Assembly: GCF_009380135.2 (NCBI RefSeq)
Contig: NZ_WHUT02000001.1
Span: forward strand, 124,001-188,000
DNA: 64,000 bases
Direction of reading: 5' to 3'
Origin: Fertoeibacter niger
Lineage (GTDB): Bacteria; Pseudomonadota; Alphaproteobacteria; Rhodobacterales; Rhodobacteraceae
Shown here: piece after piece, positions 33,438 through 42,596 of the stretch
How positions within the stretch are numbered: position 1 is the stretch's first letter
Layout: each line of letters begins with the position of its first letter
The notes under the pieces: model-generated
Told to the model about the DNA's origin: nothing
Database searches by the model: none
What the model saw: only the letters and a program-made list of their open reading frames with translations
Program-made: the position numbers and the translations under genes

Positions 33438-34277
33438 ATGACCGCGCCCTTCCTGCCCTTCGACCCCGAGACGCTGCTCTTGCCCCCCGATGCGGCGCGC
33501 GAGGCCGCCAAGCCCTTCACCGACGCCTACCGCAGCGCCGCGCCCTATCCGCATGCGGGGTTTGACAATTTCCTGCCGACGGAAATTCTGGAACGGGTGA
33601 TCGGTGAACTGGCCGAGCTGCCGGAGTCTGAGACCAGCTTCAACCGTGCGCAAGAGCGGCTGAAAAGCAGCTACACCCCCGAACGGCTGGGCACCTACAC
33701 GAAAAACCTGTTCTACGCGCTGAACTCCAAACCCTTCATCCTTTTCCTTGAGGAGCTGACCGGCATCGAAGGCCTGATCCCCGACCCCTATTTCGCGGGC
33801 GGCGGCATCCACCGGATCGAGACCGGCGGCCATCTGGATATCCACGCCGATTTCAACCACCACGCCAAGCTGAACCTGGAACGGCGGCTGAACGTGTTGA
33901 TCTACCTCAACCACGACTGGAAGGCCGAATACGGCGGGTCGTTCGAACTGTGGAACAAGGACATGACGGCCAAGGTCGGCTCCTTCGTGCCCACCTTCAA
34001 CCGCATGGTCTGCTTTTCCACCACGTCGGACAGCTGGCACGGCAACCCCGAGCCGGTGAACCACCCGGCAGGCACGCCCCGCCAGTCGATAGCGCTCTAC
34101 TACTACACCGCCACCTGGGACGCGACGCGGAAAGACCACACGACATTGTTCAAACCCCGCCCGGGAACAGCGGACCAACGCGACAAGCAGACCGCGCGGC
34201 GTGAGATGCTGCAAGACCTGCTGCCCCCGGTGATTTTCAGGAAGCTGGCGCCAAGGCTGCACCGGATCGGGTTGTAA
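33438..34277 (+). CDS. 2-oxoglutarate/Fe(II)-dependent oxygenase (prolyl-hydroxylase-like)
   Basis: This 279-residue protein has the double-stranded beta-helix iron site: HxD as H136 and D138 (HLDIHADFN), distal H201 (SDSWHGNP), and R215 ([11 protein letters not shown]), which binds 2-oxoglutarate. The PF13640-like shape and the [11 protein letters not shown] stretch place it with prolyl/asparaginyl-hydroxylase-like proteins. Substrate is unknown; such enzymes may modify proteins or free amino acids. ATG 33438 ([11 protein letters not shown]) follows TTTGCCG; the frame is open upstream but without family residues. It is convergent with a pentapeptide-repeat gene. Confidence 0.87.
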   Translation: MTAPFLPFDPETLLLPPDAAREAAKPFTDAYRSAAPYPHAGFDNFLPTEILERVIGELAELPESETSFNRAQERLKSSYTPERLGTYTKNLFYALNSKPFILFLEELTGIEGLIPDPYFAGGGIHRIETGGHLDIHADFNHHAKLNLERRLNVLIYLNHDWKAEYGGSFELWNKDMTAKVGSFVPTFNRMVCFSTTSDSWHGNPEPVNHPAGTPRQSIALYYYTATWDATRKDHTTLFKPRPGTADQRDKQTARREMLQDLLPPVIFRKLAPRLHRIGL

Positions 34278-34281
34278 AGGA

Positions 34282-35718
34282 TTATGTTTTGGCCGGGGAG
34301 TAACCGATGGTGCGCTGAAAGGCTTGCCACTGGACTTCGAACTGCGCGTCGTCCAGCACCTCTGATGGCCAATGGGTGGGCCACTCGGAGTGGCCAGCTG
34401 TGACACCGCCTGGAAGGATCACACTCGCATCGCCAAACATTGACCGAATTTGCTCAGGGGCTATGCCGATATTAGACATGTCGATTGCTCTGGCGGCAGC
34501 ACCATCAAATACAGTTCCTGTCAGAGTAGTTGAGGCAGAAAACTGAGTCCCCCAGAGTTCCGCACCTTGCATCTGAGCACCCGTGAGGTCAGCCCCCTGA
34601 AACTGTGCAATGCGGACATAAGCTCCTTGCAGTTCTGCCCCCCAGAGGTCCGCGCCCTGCATCTGAGTTCCCCATAGGTTCGCCCCCTGCATACGCGCTT
34701 CGATCAACAAGGCGTTCTGAAAACGCCCGTAGGCCAACGAAGCAGACTGCAAGTTTGCATCACGCAATCCTAGCCTGTAGCCAACTTCGCTGCCGAATGT
34801 TGGCGCGGCGCGTTCTAATTCTATCTGCGGTGTGCCGCGCCGACCAAGGATGGTCAGCGCGGTTTGAACGTCGGTGCGGGGCAGGGGCAGGTGACTGACC
34901 CAGACCGAGATATTGTAGCTGGTTAACTCGTGCGGTTCCCAGAAATAGATATTCGCCGACTTGTAATCGGCATGCCGAAAAGCTGCTTCTGGCGATAAAC
35001 CCTGATCCCCGGTAAGCCGCCTCAACACCTCATGCGGGCTCTGCTTCGCATCCTTCGCCGGAGCATTCTCCCGCACATAGGCGCAGATGATTTCCATCAC
35101 CCGGATGTGGTCGCGGCCCTTGTCATAGGTCATTGAATCCTGAGCGATGCGTTCCAGCGCGTAAAGCCCGCCGATCCGCACCTCGATGTTGGGTTGTGTT
35201 CTCTCAACAGTGATGTCCTTGCCGTCGGCATCCTTGCCCGGCTCTTTCACCGTCTTTTCCTGCCCCAACTGCTCCACCGCCTTGGAAATGCGGTCTGTCA
35301 TGTGGCCCTGTTCTGCCGTTCGGGTTTGGCGTTCGGTGGTATAGACGCGGATTAGTGCCAGCGGGGCTGACACCAGCGCACCCAGCGCAGTGACAAGTCC
35401 AACAAAGGCCAGCACATGCCAACGCAGGTCATCACCGCGCAGGGCCGTCTCGAACCCCAGCGAAATGCGCCAGATGCCATACAGCACCATGCCCAGCAGC
35501 ATCATCCAGATCGGGGCCAGCACGATGGCAAAGGTGTTCAGCGCGTTCAGCGACCAGTCATCCACCGAACGGCGCTCCTCCCGCTTCTCAGCCAGAACCA
35601 GAAACACCAGTAAGGACGCAAGGCCCACACCCAGCGCGATCAGCAGCACCCAACCCTGTTGCACCGTCAGGGGCAGGGGCAGCATCAGCCATTCGCCTGC
35701 ATCGGTTGTCGCCACCAT
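34282..35718 (-). CDS. Membrane-anchored pentapeptide-repeat protein
   Basis: The 478-residue product has two N-terminal membrane helices (GWVLLIALGVGLASLLVFLV; LNTFAIVLAPIWMMLLGMVL) and possibly a third (VLAFVGLVTALGALVSAPLAL). A cytoplasmic region with IGGLYALERIAQDS follows. Near the C-terminus is a run of pentapeptide repeats of A(N/D)LxG type (GANLWGTQMQGADLWGAELQ, then QGADLTGAQMQGAELWG). Pentapeptide repeats form a right-handed beta helix; known members often bind other proteins. ATG 35718 is chosen; 35766 and 35685 are alternatives. The coding region appears AT-richer in its 3' half. No function can be assigned. Confidence 0.82.
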   Translation of the reverse strand: MVATTDAGEWLMLPLPLTVQQGWVLLIALGVGLASLLVFLVLAEKREERRSVDDWSLNALNTFAIVLAPIWMMLLGMVLYGIWRISLGFETALRGDDLRWHVLAFVGLVTALGALVSAPLALIRVYTTERQTRTAEQGHMTDRISKAVEQLGQEKTVKEPGKDADGKDITVERTQPNIEVRIGGLYALERIAQDSMTYDKGRDHIRVMEIICAYVRENAPAKDAKQSPHEVLRRLTGDQGLSPEAAFRHADYKSANIYFWEPHELTSYNISVWVSHLPLPRTDVQTALTILGRRGTPQIELERAAPTFGSEVGYRLGLRDANLQSASLAYGRFQNALLIEARMQGANLWGTQMQGADLWGAELQGAYVRIAQFQGADLTGAQMQGAELWGTQFSASTTLTGTVFDGAAARAIDMSNIGIAPEQIRSMFGDASVILPGGVTAGHSEWPTHWPSEVLDDAQFEVQWQAFQRTIGYSPAKT

Positions 35719-35867
35719 CCCGCCCCCGCCCTCTGGTAATTCCGCGCATCCCGCCATACATCCCACGCGAACTCAAGCGCCGCCCGCTGCCTTGTCATCG
35801 CCTGACTGCGGGGATAGGGTGCGCCACCAGAATTCCGGGCCAACCCCGGCAGCCGAAAGGACGATCC

Positions 35868-36188
35868 ATGTTCGCAACCCCCGCCTATGCCCAGGCCGCC
35901 GGAGGCGCCGCCGGCGCGCTGACCAGCTTTGTGCCGCTGATCCTGATCTTCGGGATCATGTATTTCCTGCTGATCCGCCCGCAGCAGAAGAAGCTGAAGG
36001 AACACAAGGCCATGGTCGAGGCGCTGCGCCGGGGCGACCAGGTGCTGACCCAGGGCGGCATCATCGGCAAAGTGTCGAAAGTGGGCGATGACGGCATCAT
36101 CGAGGTGGATATCGCCGAAGGTGTGAAGGTTCGCATCATGCGTTCGACCATCGTGCAGGTGATGTCGAAAACCGAACCGGCGGTCTGA
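35868..36188 (+). CDS. yajC: Preprotein translocase accessory subunit YajC
   Basis: YajC associates with SecDF and the Sec translocon. The 106-residue protein has one membrane helix (LTSFVPLILIFGIMYFLLI) followed by RPQQKKLKEHKAMVEALRRGDQV and TQGGIIGKVSKV, the family signature. ATG 35868 has AAAGGA upstream. It is followed 69 bases later by secD and secF, the usual yajC-secD-secF operon. Confidence 0.95.
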   Translation: MFATPAYAQAAGGAAGALTSFVPLILIFGIMYFLLIRPQQKKLKEHKAMVEALRRGDQVLTQGGIIGKVSKVGDDGIIEVDIAEGVKVRIMRSTIVQVMSKTEPAV

Positions 36189-36257
36189 TCCGCCCCACCC
36201 ATGCCCCGCGCGCCCCCGCTGGCGCGCGGCCCCTTCGGCCTGACCCCGGACATACAC

Positions 36258-37925
36258 ATGCTGCAAATTCCACTGTGGAAGCGCGTTCTGATCTGGGGCA
36301 TTTGTGCCCTTGGCGTGCTCTATGCGACGCCGAATTTCTTTTACGCGCAGGTCGAACAGCACAATGACGCTGTGGCGGCCATTGATGCGGCAGGCGGCAC
36401 CGCCACGCCCGATCAGGCGGCGGCGCGGGCGCTGTGGCCCGACTGGCTGCCGTCGGAAATCGTGAACCTTGGCCTTGATCTGCGCGGCGGCGCGCATCTG
36501 CTGGCCGAGGTGCAGGTGGAAGATGTCTATGCCAGCCGGATCGACGGCATGTGGCCGCTGGTGCGTGATGCGCTGCGCGACGTGCGCGACCAGGTGGGCA
36601 ACGTGCGGCGCCAGCCTTCGGTGCCCGGCGTGCTGCGCGTGGCGATCTCGAACCCCGAGGGCATGCCGCAGGCGCTGGCCGCCGTGCAGGCGCTGGCGCA
36701 GCCGGTGATCACCCTGACCGGCGTGGGCCAGAACGACATAACCGTGACCGCCGAGGGTGACGAGATCGTGGTGCAACTGTCCGAGGCGGAGCGTGTGGCG
36801 ACCGACAGCCGCACCATCCAGCAAAGCCTTGAAATCATCCGCCGCCGGGTGGATGAGGTGGGCACGCGCGAACCGACCATCCAGCGCCAGGGCACCGACC
36901 GCATCCTGATCCAGGTGCCCGGCATCGGATCGGCGGCCGAACTGAAGGCGCTGATCGGCACCACGGCCAAGCTGACCTTCAACCCCGTGGTGCGCGTGAC
37001 AGCCGATGCAGGGGCTGCCCCCGGCCCGCGCAACCTGCTGCTGCCCGCCATGGACGAGCCCGGCACCTATTATGTGGTCGAGGAAACCCCAGTCGTGACG
37101 GGCGAGGAGCTGGTCGATGCCCAGCCCGCGTTTGACCAGAACAACCGCCCCGCGGTGAACTTCCGCTTCAACCCCACCGGCGCGCGCAAGTTCGGCGACT
37201 ACACCGCCAACAACATCGGCAAACCCTTTGCCATCGTGCTGGATGAAGAGGTGATTTCCGCCCCCGTGATCCAAAGCCACATCCCCGGCGGGTCTGGCAT
37301 CATCACCGGCACTTTCTCGGTCGAGGAATCGACCAGTCTGGCCGTGCTGTTGCGGGCAGGGGCCTTGCCCGCCGAGATGACCTTCCTTGAAGAACGCACC
37401 ATCGGCCCGGAACTGGGGCAGGACAGCATTGATGCAGGCGCCCGCGCGGCGGTGATCGGCATGATCGCGGTCGTCTGCTTCATGGTGGCCTGTTACGGCT
37501 GGTTCGGCGTGATGGCCAATATCGCGCTGGCGGTGAACATCGCACTCTTGTTCGCCATCCTGTCGGTGATCGGCGCCACCCTGACCCTGCCCGGCATCGC
37601 GGGTATCGTGCTGACCATGGGCATGGCGGTGGATGCCAACGTGCTGATCTATGAGCGCATCCGCGAGGAATTGCGGCAGGGTCGCCCGCCGGGCCGCGCC
37701 ATCGAGATCGGCTTTGAAAAGGCGCTGTCGGCCATCACCGATTCCAACGTGACCGCGATTCTGACCGCGCTCATCATGTTTGCCGTGGGCTCCGGCCCGG
37801 TGCGCGGCTTTGCCGTGACGCTGGGCATCGGCATCATCACCTCGATGTTCACTGCCGTCTATGTCACCCGTCTGGTCATCCATACCTGGATGGCATGGCG
37901 CAAGCCCAAAACCATCGTGGTCTGA
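36258..37925 (+). CDS. secD: Protein translocase subunit SecD
   Basis: SecD uses proton motive force to help complete protein export. The 555-residue protein has an N-terminal membrane helix (LIWGICALGVLYATPNFF), the D1 motif LGLDLRGGAHLL, a large periplasmic domain, and five C-terminal helices with AVIGMIAVVCFMVACYGWFG, TLPGIAGIVLTMGMAVDANVLIYERIREEL and GSGPVRGFAVTLGIGIITSMFTAV. ATG 36258 (MLQIPLWKRVL) is chosen for the family start. SecF follows 10 bases after the stop. Confidence 0.96.
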   Translation: MLQIPLWKRVLIWGICALGVLYATPNFFYAQVEQHNDAVAAIDAAGGTATPDQAAARALWPDWLPSEIVNLGLDLRGGAHLLAEVQVEDVYASRIDGMWPLVRDALRDVRDQVGNVRRQPSVPGVLRVAISNPEGMPQALAAVQALAQPVITLTGVGQNDITVTAEGDEIVVQLSEAERVATDSRTIQQSLEIIRRRVDEVGTREPTIQRQGTDRILIQVPGIGSAAELKALIGTTAKLTFNPVVRVTADAGAAPGPRNLLLPAMDEPGTYYVVEETPVVTGEELVDAQPAFDQNNRPAVNFRFNPTGARKFGDYTANNIGKPFAIVLDEEVISAPVIQSHIPGGSGIITGTFSVEESTSLAVLLRAGALPAEMTFLEERTIGPELGQDSIDAGARAAVIGMIAVVCFMVACYGWFGVMANIALAVNIALLFAILSVIGATLTLPGIAGIVLTMGMAVDANVLIYERIREELRQGRPPGRAIEIGFEKALSAITDSNVTAILTALIMFAVGSGPVRGFAVTLGIGIITSMFTAVYVTRLVIHTWMAWRKPKTIVV

Positions 37926-37935
37926 GGAGACAGAG

Positions 37936-38904
37936 ATGCGCCTGAGACTGGCCCCCGAAAAAACCAATATCGACTTTTTCAAGCTGCAATTCGTGACCTT
38001 CGGGTTTTCGATCGTGCTGGTGCTGCTGACCTTCCTGTCGCTGGCGGTTTACGGTCTGAACCTTGGCATCGACTTTCGCGGCGGCACGACGATCCGCACG
38101 GAATCGACCTTGGCCGTGGATGTGGGCGATTACCGCGAGGCGCTGACGCCGCTGGGTCTGGGTGACGTGGCGATTTCCGAGGTGTTCGACCCCGGCTTTG
38201 CCGCCGATCAGCATGTGGCGATGATCCGCATCCAGGCGCAGGACGGGGCCGAGGCGGTGACACCCGAAATCATCGCCAGCATGGAGGCGGCGCTGAAGGC
38301 GGTTGATCCGGCCATCACCTTTCCATCGGTGGAATCGGTGGGGCCAAAGGTATCGGCAGAGCTGATCTGGCAGGCGCTGCTGGCGGTGGCGGCGGGATCC
38401 TTCGGCATTCTGGCCTATGTCTGGATGCGCTTCGAATGGCAGTTCGCCGTGGGCACCGTGGCGGCCCTGCTGCATGACGTGATCGTGACGGTGGGGGTAT
38501 TTTCATTCTTCCAGTTGAAATTCGATCTGACCATCGTGGCGGCCCTGCTGACCATCCTGGGCTATTCGGTGAACGACACGGTGGTGATATTCGACCGCCT
38601 GCGTGAGAACCTGGCGAAATACAAGTCGATGCCGCTGCGCGACCTGATGAACCTTTCGGCCAACGAAACCCTCAGCCGCACGCTGATGACCGCGCTGACC
38701 ACGCTGATCGCGCTGACCGTGCTGTTGATCTTTGGCGGTGACGTGATCCGCGGCTTTGTCTTTGCCATGCTGTTCGGCGTGATCATCGGCACCTATTCCA
38801 CGCTGTATGTCGCCAAGAACATCGTGCTGATGCTGGGCCTGAACCGCGAGCCGAAGGACAACAAGCCGAAATCCGGCAGTGAATTCGCCAATATCGACGC
38901 CTGA
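37936..38904 (+). CDS. secF: Protein translocase subunit SecF
   Basis: SecF is the partner of SecD. The 322-residue protein has the N-terminal helix (VTFGFSIVLVLLTFLSLAVY), the LGIDFRGGT motif, and C-terminal helices with VGTVAALLHDVIVTVGVFSFF, ILGYSVNDTVVIFDRLREN and TALTTLIALTVLLIFGGDVI. ATG 37936 follows GAGGAGACAGAG. It is followed by an Mth938-like gene and then the ccm cluster, the order known near the hel genes of Rhodobacter. Confidence 0.96.
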   Translation: MRLRLAPEKTNIDFFKLQFVTFGFSIVLVLLTFLSLAVYGLNLGIDFRGGTTIRTESTLAVDVGDYREALTPLGLGDVAISEVFDPGFAADQHVAMIRIQAQDGAEAVTPEIIASMEAALKAVDPAITFPSVESVGPKVSAELIWQALLAVAAGSFGILAYVWMRFEWQFAVGTVAALLHDVIVTVGVFSFFQLKFDLTIVAALLTILGYSVNDTVVIFDRLRENLAKYKSMPLRDLMNLSANETLSRTLMTALTTLIALTVLLIFGGDVIRGFVFAMLFGVIIGTYSTLYVAKNIVLMLGLNREPKDNKPKSGSEFANIDA

Positions 38905-38919
38905 CCGCAGGATGCGCCT

Positions 38920-39273
38920 ATGCCGATGACCGAGATCACCTATGACGAGGCGATGCCGATCGAAAGCTACGGCCCCGGGTTTTTCCGCATCGCGGGGCAG
39001 GTGCTGCGCGGCCCGGTCATGGTCTCGCCCTGGGGGGCGGGGCCTTGGGGCGGGCTTGACGACACGGCCACGCCGCTGGCCCTGGCGGGCCGCATCGACG
39101 TGCTTTTCCTCGGCATGGGGGGCGACATCGCGCATGCCCCCGCCGCATTCCGCGACATGATGGAACAGGCCGGCATGGGGGTCGAGGTGATGAATTCTCC
39201 TGCCGCCTGCCGCACCTACAATGTGCTTTTGTCCGAAGGCCGCCGTGTCGCCTGCCTTCTGCTGCCTGTCTGA
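38920..39273 (+). CDS. Mth938-like (DUF498) family protein
   Basis: This 117-residue protein (ITYDEAMPIESYGPGFFRIA, LFLGMGGDIAHAPAAFRDMMEQAGMGVEVMNSPAACRTYNVLLSEGR in pieces) belongs to the Mth938/DUF498 family, a small alpha/beta fold whose eukaryotic members include a complex I assembly factor (NDUFAF3) and AAMDC. Bacterial members are often encoded next to secDF. It lies 15 bases after secF and is probably the operon's last gene, since a dispersed repeat and 177 non-coding bases follow. Confidence 0.85.
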   Translation: MPMTEITYDEAMPIESYGPGFFRIAGQVLRGPVMVSPWGAGPWGGLDDTATPLALAGRIDVLFLGMGGDIAHAPAAFRDMMEQAGMGVEVMNSPAACRTYNVLLSEGRRVACLLLPV

Positions 39274-39318
39274 CGCCACCCCGCTGCCCAGGTTCCGGCA
39301 GGGTCTTCCACCGCTGCA

Positions 39319-39358
39319 CATTTTCTGTCCCCAAATATCCCCGCCGGAGGCCTCTGCC
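39319..39358 (+). repeat. Dispersed intergenic repeat, copy F (GGAGGCCTCC subtype)
   Basis: CATTTTCTGTCCCCAAATAT is followed by CCCCGCCGGAGGCCTCTGCC. It is the best full-length match to copy A in reverse complement and lies 45 bases after the stop of the Mth938-like gene, again in the orientation shared by the copies behind gene ends. Confidence 0.7.
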
Positions 39359-39450
39359 ATTTGCCGCACGCGCCGCGCCCCCCGGCCCCTCTCAGCGGCC
39401 AAAGGTCACGCACCCTTCCCGCATCCCTGCCGATAGGCTAGGCCTGTGCC

Positions 39451-40068
39451 ATGACCTGCACCGTCACCGATCTTGCCTGCGCCCGCGGCGGCGTCACCCT
39501 GCTGGAGCGCGTCAGCTTCGCGCTGCATCCCGGCGCGGCTTTGTGCCTGCGCGGGCCCAACGGCATCGGCAAGACCACCTTGCTGCGCACCATCGCCGGC
39601 CTGCAACCGGCCCTGCGCGGCAGCGTGACACTGCCCCCCGACGCCATCGCCTATGCCGCCCATGCCGACGGGGTGAAAGACACGCTGACCGTGGCCGAGA
39701 ACCTGGCCTTCTGGGCCGCGATCCATGGCACCCCGGGCATTGCCCCCGCGCTGGAGGCGCTTGATCTGGCGACCCTGCGCGACCGCCCCGCGCGTGAACT
39801 TTCCGCCGGGCAGCGGCGGCGGCTGGGGCTGGCGCGGCTCTTGGTCACGGGTCGTCCGCTGTGGGTGCTGGATGAACCCACCGTGTCGCTGGATGCAGCC
39901 TCGGTCGCACGTTTTGCCGGGGTGGTGCAGGCGCATCTGGGGCAGGGTGGCATGGCGCTGATCGCCACGCATATCGACCTGGGTCTGGTGGCCGATGTGC
40001 TGGATCTGGCACCGTTCAAGGCGCGTCCCCGCTCCGGCATCTCGGGCTTTGACGAGGCTTTCGCATGA
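39451..40068 (+). CDS. ccmA: Cytochrome c maturation ABC transporter ATPase CcmA (HelA)
   Basis: CcmA powers the CcmABCD complex that handles heme transfer to CcmE. The 205-residue protein has Walker [12 protein letters not shown], signature [15 protein letters not shown] and Walker [13 protein letters not shown]. The short size is usual. Its stop overlaps the ccmB start (ATGA). The preceding region contains no obvious promoter; the copy F repeat lies between it and the Mth938-like gene. R. capsulatus names for this cluster are helABCDX. Confidence 0.93.
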   Translation: MTCTVTDLACARGGVTLLERVSFALHPGAALCLRGPNGIGKTTLLRTIAGLQPALRGSVTLPPDAIAYAAHADGVKDTLTVAENLAFWAAIHGTPGIAPALEALDLATLRDRPARELSAGQRRRLGLARLLVTGRPLWVLDEPTVSLDAASVARFAGVVQAHLGQGGMALIATHIDLGLVADVLDLAPFKARPRSGISGFDEAFA

Positions 40069-40721
40069 TCGCCCTGCTGGCCCGCGACCTGCGGCTGGCG
40101 CTGCGTTCAGGCGGCGGCTTTGGCCTTGGACTGGCGTTTTTCCTGCTGGTCGCGGTGCTGGTGCCGCTGGGCGTGGGGCCGGAACCGGCCACGCTGGCCC
40201 GCATCGCCCCCGGCATCCTGTGGGTGGCGGCCCTGCTGGCCTGCCTTTTGTCGCTGGACCGCATCTTTGCGCTGGATCACGAGGATGGCTCGCTTGATCT
40301 TCTGGCCACCGCGCCGATCCCGCTGGAGGGGGTGGCGGTGACAAAGGCGCTGGCGCATTGGCTGACCACCGGCCTGCCGCTGACGCTGGCCGCACCGCTG
40401 CTGGGGCTGCTGTTGAACCTGCCGCCACAGGGTTATCTGTGGCTGGTCGTGGCGCTGGCGCTGGGAACGCCCGCGCTGTCGGTGATCGGCACGTTCGGCG
40501 CGGCGCTGACCGTGGGCATCAGGCGCGGCGGGTTGCTGCTCAGCCTGCTGGTGCTGCCGCTCTACATCCCCACGCTGGTGTTCGGTGCCGAGGCGGCCAA
40601 GCGCGGGGCCGAGGGCCTGTCGCCCGCCACGCCGCTTCTGCTGCTGGCGGGCATCACCGCCGGGGCGGCCGCCCTGCTGCCCTTTGCCACGGCGCAGGCC
40701 TTGCGCGTCAACCTTCGGTGA
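40065..40721 (+). CDS. ccmB: Heme exporter subunit CcmB (HelB)
   Basis: CcmB is the membrane partner of CcmA. The 218-residue protein has six hydrophobic segments, including [52 protein letters not shown] (in pieces, the family hallmark) and [18 protein letters not shown]. The FxxDxxDGSLDLL region is conserved. It starts inside the ccmA stop. ccmC begins 53 bases after its stop. Confidence 0.95.
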   Translation: MIALLARDLRLALRSGGGFGLGLAFFLLVAVLVPLGVGPEPATLARIAPGILWVAALLACLLSLDRIFALDHEDGSLDLLATAPIPLEGVAVTKALAHWLTTGLPLTLAAPLLGLLLNLPPQGYLWLVVALALGTPALSVIGTFGAALTVGIRRGGLLLSLLVLPLYIPTLVFGAEAAKRGAEGLSPATPLLLLAGITAGAAALLPFATAQALRVNLR

Positions 40722-40774
40722 ACACGGCCATGATCCATCTTGCACCCCCGCACGGAAGGCCCTAGCAAAACGCC

Positions 40775-41503
40775 ATGTCATTGTGGGAATATGCCAATCC
40801 GAAGAAATTCATGCAGGCCTCGGGGCTTGTTCTGCCCTGGGTCACGGGGCTGGCCACGCTTTTGCTGATCATCGGCCTGATCTGGGGGTTCTTCTTCACG
40901 CCCGAGGCGGTGAATTTCGGATCATCCGTCAAGATCATCTACCTGCATGTGCCCGCCGCCCTGATGGCGATCAACGCCTGGCTGATGATGCTGGTGGCCA
41001 GCCTGATCTGGCTGGTGCGCCGCCACCATGTCTCCGCCCTGGCCGCCCGCGCCGCAGCCCCGGTGGGCGTGACCATGACCCTGATCGCGCTGGTGACGGG
41101 CGCCATCTGGGGCCAGCCGATGTGGGGCACCTGGTGGGCCTGGGATCCGCGACTGACCTCGTTCCTGATCCTGTTCCTGTTCTACCTCGGCTATATCGCG
41201 CTGTGGCAAGCCATCGAAGACCCCGACACGGCCGCCGATCTCACATCCATCCTGTGCCTTGTCGGCTCCGTCTTTGCCATTCTCTCGCGCTATGCGGTGA
41301 ATTTCTGGAACCAGGGCCTGCATCAGGGCGCATCCCTCAGCCTCGACAAGGAAACCAACGTGGCCGATGTCTATTACCTGCCGCTTCTGGTCTGCATCGC
41401 GGGCTTCGTGCTGCTGTTCCTGTCGCTGGTGCTGCTGCGCACGCGCACGGAAATCCGCGCCCGCCGCCTGCAGGCCCTGCTGGCGCGGGAGCGTGCCGCA
41501 TGA
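40775..41503 (+). CDS. ccmC: Heme lyase partner CcmC (HelC)
   Basis: CcmC presents heme to the CcmE chaperone. The 242-residue protein has six membrane helices, conserved periplasmic histidines (IIYLHVPAALMAIN and GLHQGASL regions), and the tryptophan-rich motif WGQPMWGTWWAWDPRLTS that binds heme in the CcmC/CcmF family. Its ATG is at 40775. ccmD starts within its stop codon (ATGA at 41500-41503). Confidence 0.95.
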   Translation: MSLWEYANPKKFMQASGLVLPWVTGLATLLLIIGLIWGFFFTPEAVNFGSSVKIIYLHVPAALMAINAWLMMLVASLIWLVRRHHVSALAARAAAPVGVTMTLIALVTGAIWGQPMWGTWWAWDPRLTSFLILFLFYLGYIALWQAIEDPDTAADLTSILCLVGSVFAILSRYAVNFWNQGLHQGASLSLDKETNVADVYYLPLLVCIAGFVLLFLSLVLLRTRTEIRARRLQALLARERAA

Positions 41504-41658
41504 TCGCCGCCCTGGGGAAATACGCAGGTGCCGTTCTGTGGTCCTATGCCGCCTCCATCGCGCTGATCCTGGCGCTGGTGGGCCTCAGCCTCTGGCGCGC
41601 GGCAAAGGTGCGCCGGGCGCTGCAAGCGGTTGAAAACCGGCAGGCCCGCGATGAATAG
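41500..41658 (+). CDS. ccmD: Heme exporter protein CcmD (HelD)
   Basis: This 52-residue protein (MIAALGKYAGAVLWSYAASI beginning) has one membrane helix (YAASIALILALVGLSLW) followed by a basic, charged tail (RAAKVRRALQAVENRQARDE), the CcmD pattern. CcmD helps release CcmE from the CcmABC complex. It is short enough to be missed by length filters. It overlaps ccmC by ATGA at its start and ccmG by 8 bases at its end. Confidence 0.9.
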   Translation: MIAALGKYAGAVLWSYAASIALILALVGLSLWRAAKVRRALQAVENRQARDE

Positions 41659-42184
41659 GCTGCTCCTCCTCCTGCCACCGCTGCTGTTTGTCGGCCTTGC
41701 GGTGCTGTTCTACACCGGCATGCAGCGGGATGACCCCGAGGGCCTGCCCTCCGCCATGCAGGGCCGCGCAGCCCCTGCGGTGGAGGTCTCGCCGCTGGGT
41801 GACGGCGCCCCCTTCACAGACGCCATGCTGCGCGAGGGCGGGGTGAAACTGGTGAATTATTGGGCCAGCTGGTGCGCGCCCTGCCGCGCCGAACACCCGC
41901 TCCTCGAACAACTGGCGGCCGAAGGCGTGCCGATCTACGGCGTGAACTACAAGGACGACCCGGCCAAGGCGCTGGCCTTTCTGGCCGAACTCGGCAATCC
42001 CTTTGCCGCGATGGGGGCCGACGACACCGGCCGCATGGCACTGAACTGGGGCCTCTATGGCGTGCCTGAAACCTTCGTGCTGGCCGCCGATGGCACGGTG
42101 ATCCTGCGCTATGCCGGCCCGATCACGGCGCGCAGCCTTGAGGATACAATCCGCCCGGCCCTGGCCGAGGCTGCGGCGCAGTGA
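41651..42184 (+). CDS. ccmG: Cytochrome c biogenesis thioredoxin CcmG (HelX/DsbE)
   Basis: CcmG keeps apocytochrome c cysteines reduced for heme attachment. The 177-residue protein has an N-terminal signal anchor (LLLLLPPLLFVGLAVLFYTG) and a thioredoxin fold with the active site WASWCAPCRAEHP, and GVPETFVLAADG at the cis-proline position. ATG 41651 is inside the ccmD end; an earlier in-frame start at 41630 is less likely. It is the last gene of the cluster; ccmE, ccmF and ccmH are not in this window. Confidence 0.94.
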   Translation: MNRLLLLLPPLLFVGLAVLFYTGMQRDDPEGLPSAMQGRAAPAVEVSPLGDGAPFTDAMLREGGVKLVNYWASWCAPCRAEHPLLEQLAAEGVPIYGVNYKDDPAKALAFLAELGNPFAAMGADDTGRMALNWGLYGVPETFVLAADGTVILRYAGPITARSLEDTIRPALAEAAAQ

Positions 42185-42263
42185 AACTCACAGCTATTTG
42201 TCTTCCACTGAAATCTGAAATCAGCGTGCGCCGGGCTACTCTAGTTGCCAAAGTTCAAAAATT

Positions 42264-42596
42264 TCAGTTTCGTTGAGTGATGATCATTTGGCTGGAAAGC
42301 CGCTGACGCGTTGCCTCTTTGTGCTTTTGCACCATTCCAGGGATAAGAAACAGGTCCACCAGCACCCATATGCCTATGGCGAAAAGCAAAAAACCACCGA
42401 CCACAATCGGCAGTGTAATCCAGCCCAAAATGAAAATTACAAGCATTGCAGCGGCGGACCCTGTAGAGCCCAGATAAAATCTGTGTGCTCCCAAGCCACC
42501 GAAAAAAATCACAAGAAGGTAAGCAACACCTGCTGACTTTGCTTCGTTGGTCACACGTTGTTCAACAAGCATCTGCTCTTGAGTATTAAGCGTCAT
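42264..42596 (-). CDS. TM2-domain membrane protein
   Basis: This 110-residue protein has a TM2 domain: two membrane helices (LLVIFFGGLGAHRFYLG, MLVIFILGWITLPIVVGGFLLF, IWVLVDLFLIPGMV) with the characteristic GGLGAHRFYLG turn. A basic C-terminal tail follows. The function of bacterial TM2 proteins is not known. The DNA of this gene and its flanks (about 42190-42730) is visibly AT-richer than the neighbouring acnA and ccm genes, suggesting recent acquisition. It is convergent with ccmG. Confidence 0.85.
   Translation of the reverse strand: MTLNTQEQMLVEQRVTNEAKSAGVAYLLVIFFGGLGAHRFYLGSTGSAAAMLVIFILGWITLPIVVGGFLLFAIGIWVLVDLFLIPGMVQKHKEATRQRLSSQMIITQRN

Noticed and set aside
35685-37982. 765-residue open frame antisense to secD
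   Set aside because: High GC keeps the opposite strand open; the sequence is His/Gln-rich without any family feature, while secD is clear on the plus strand.
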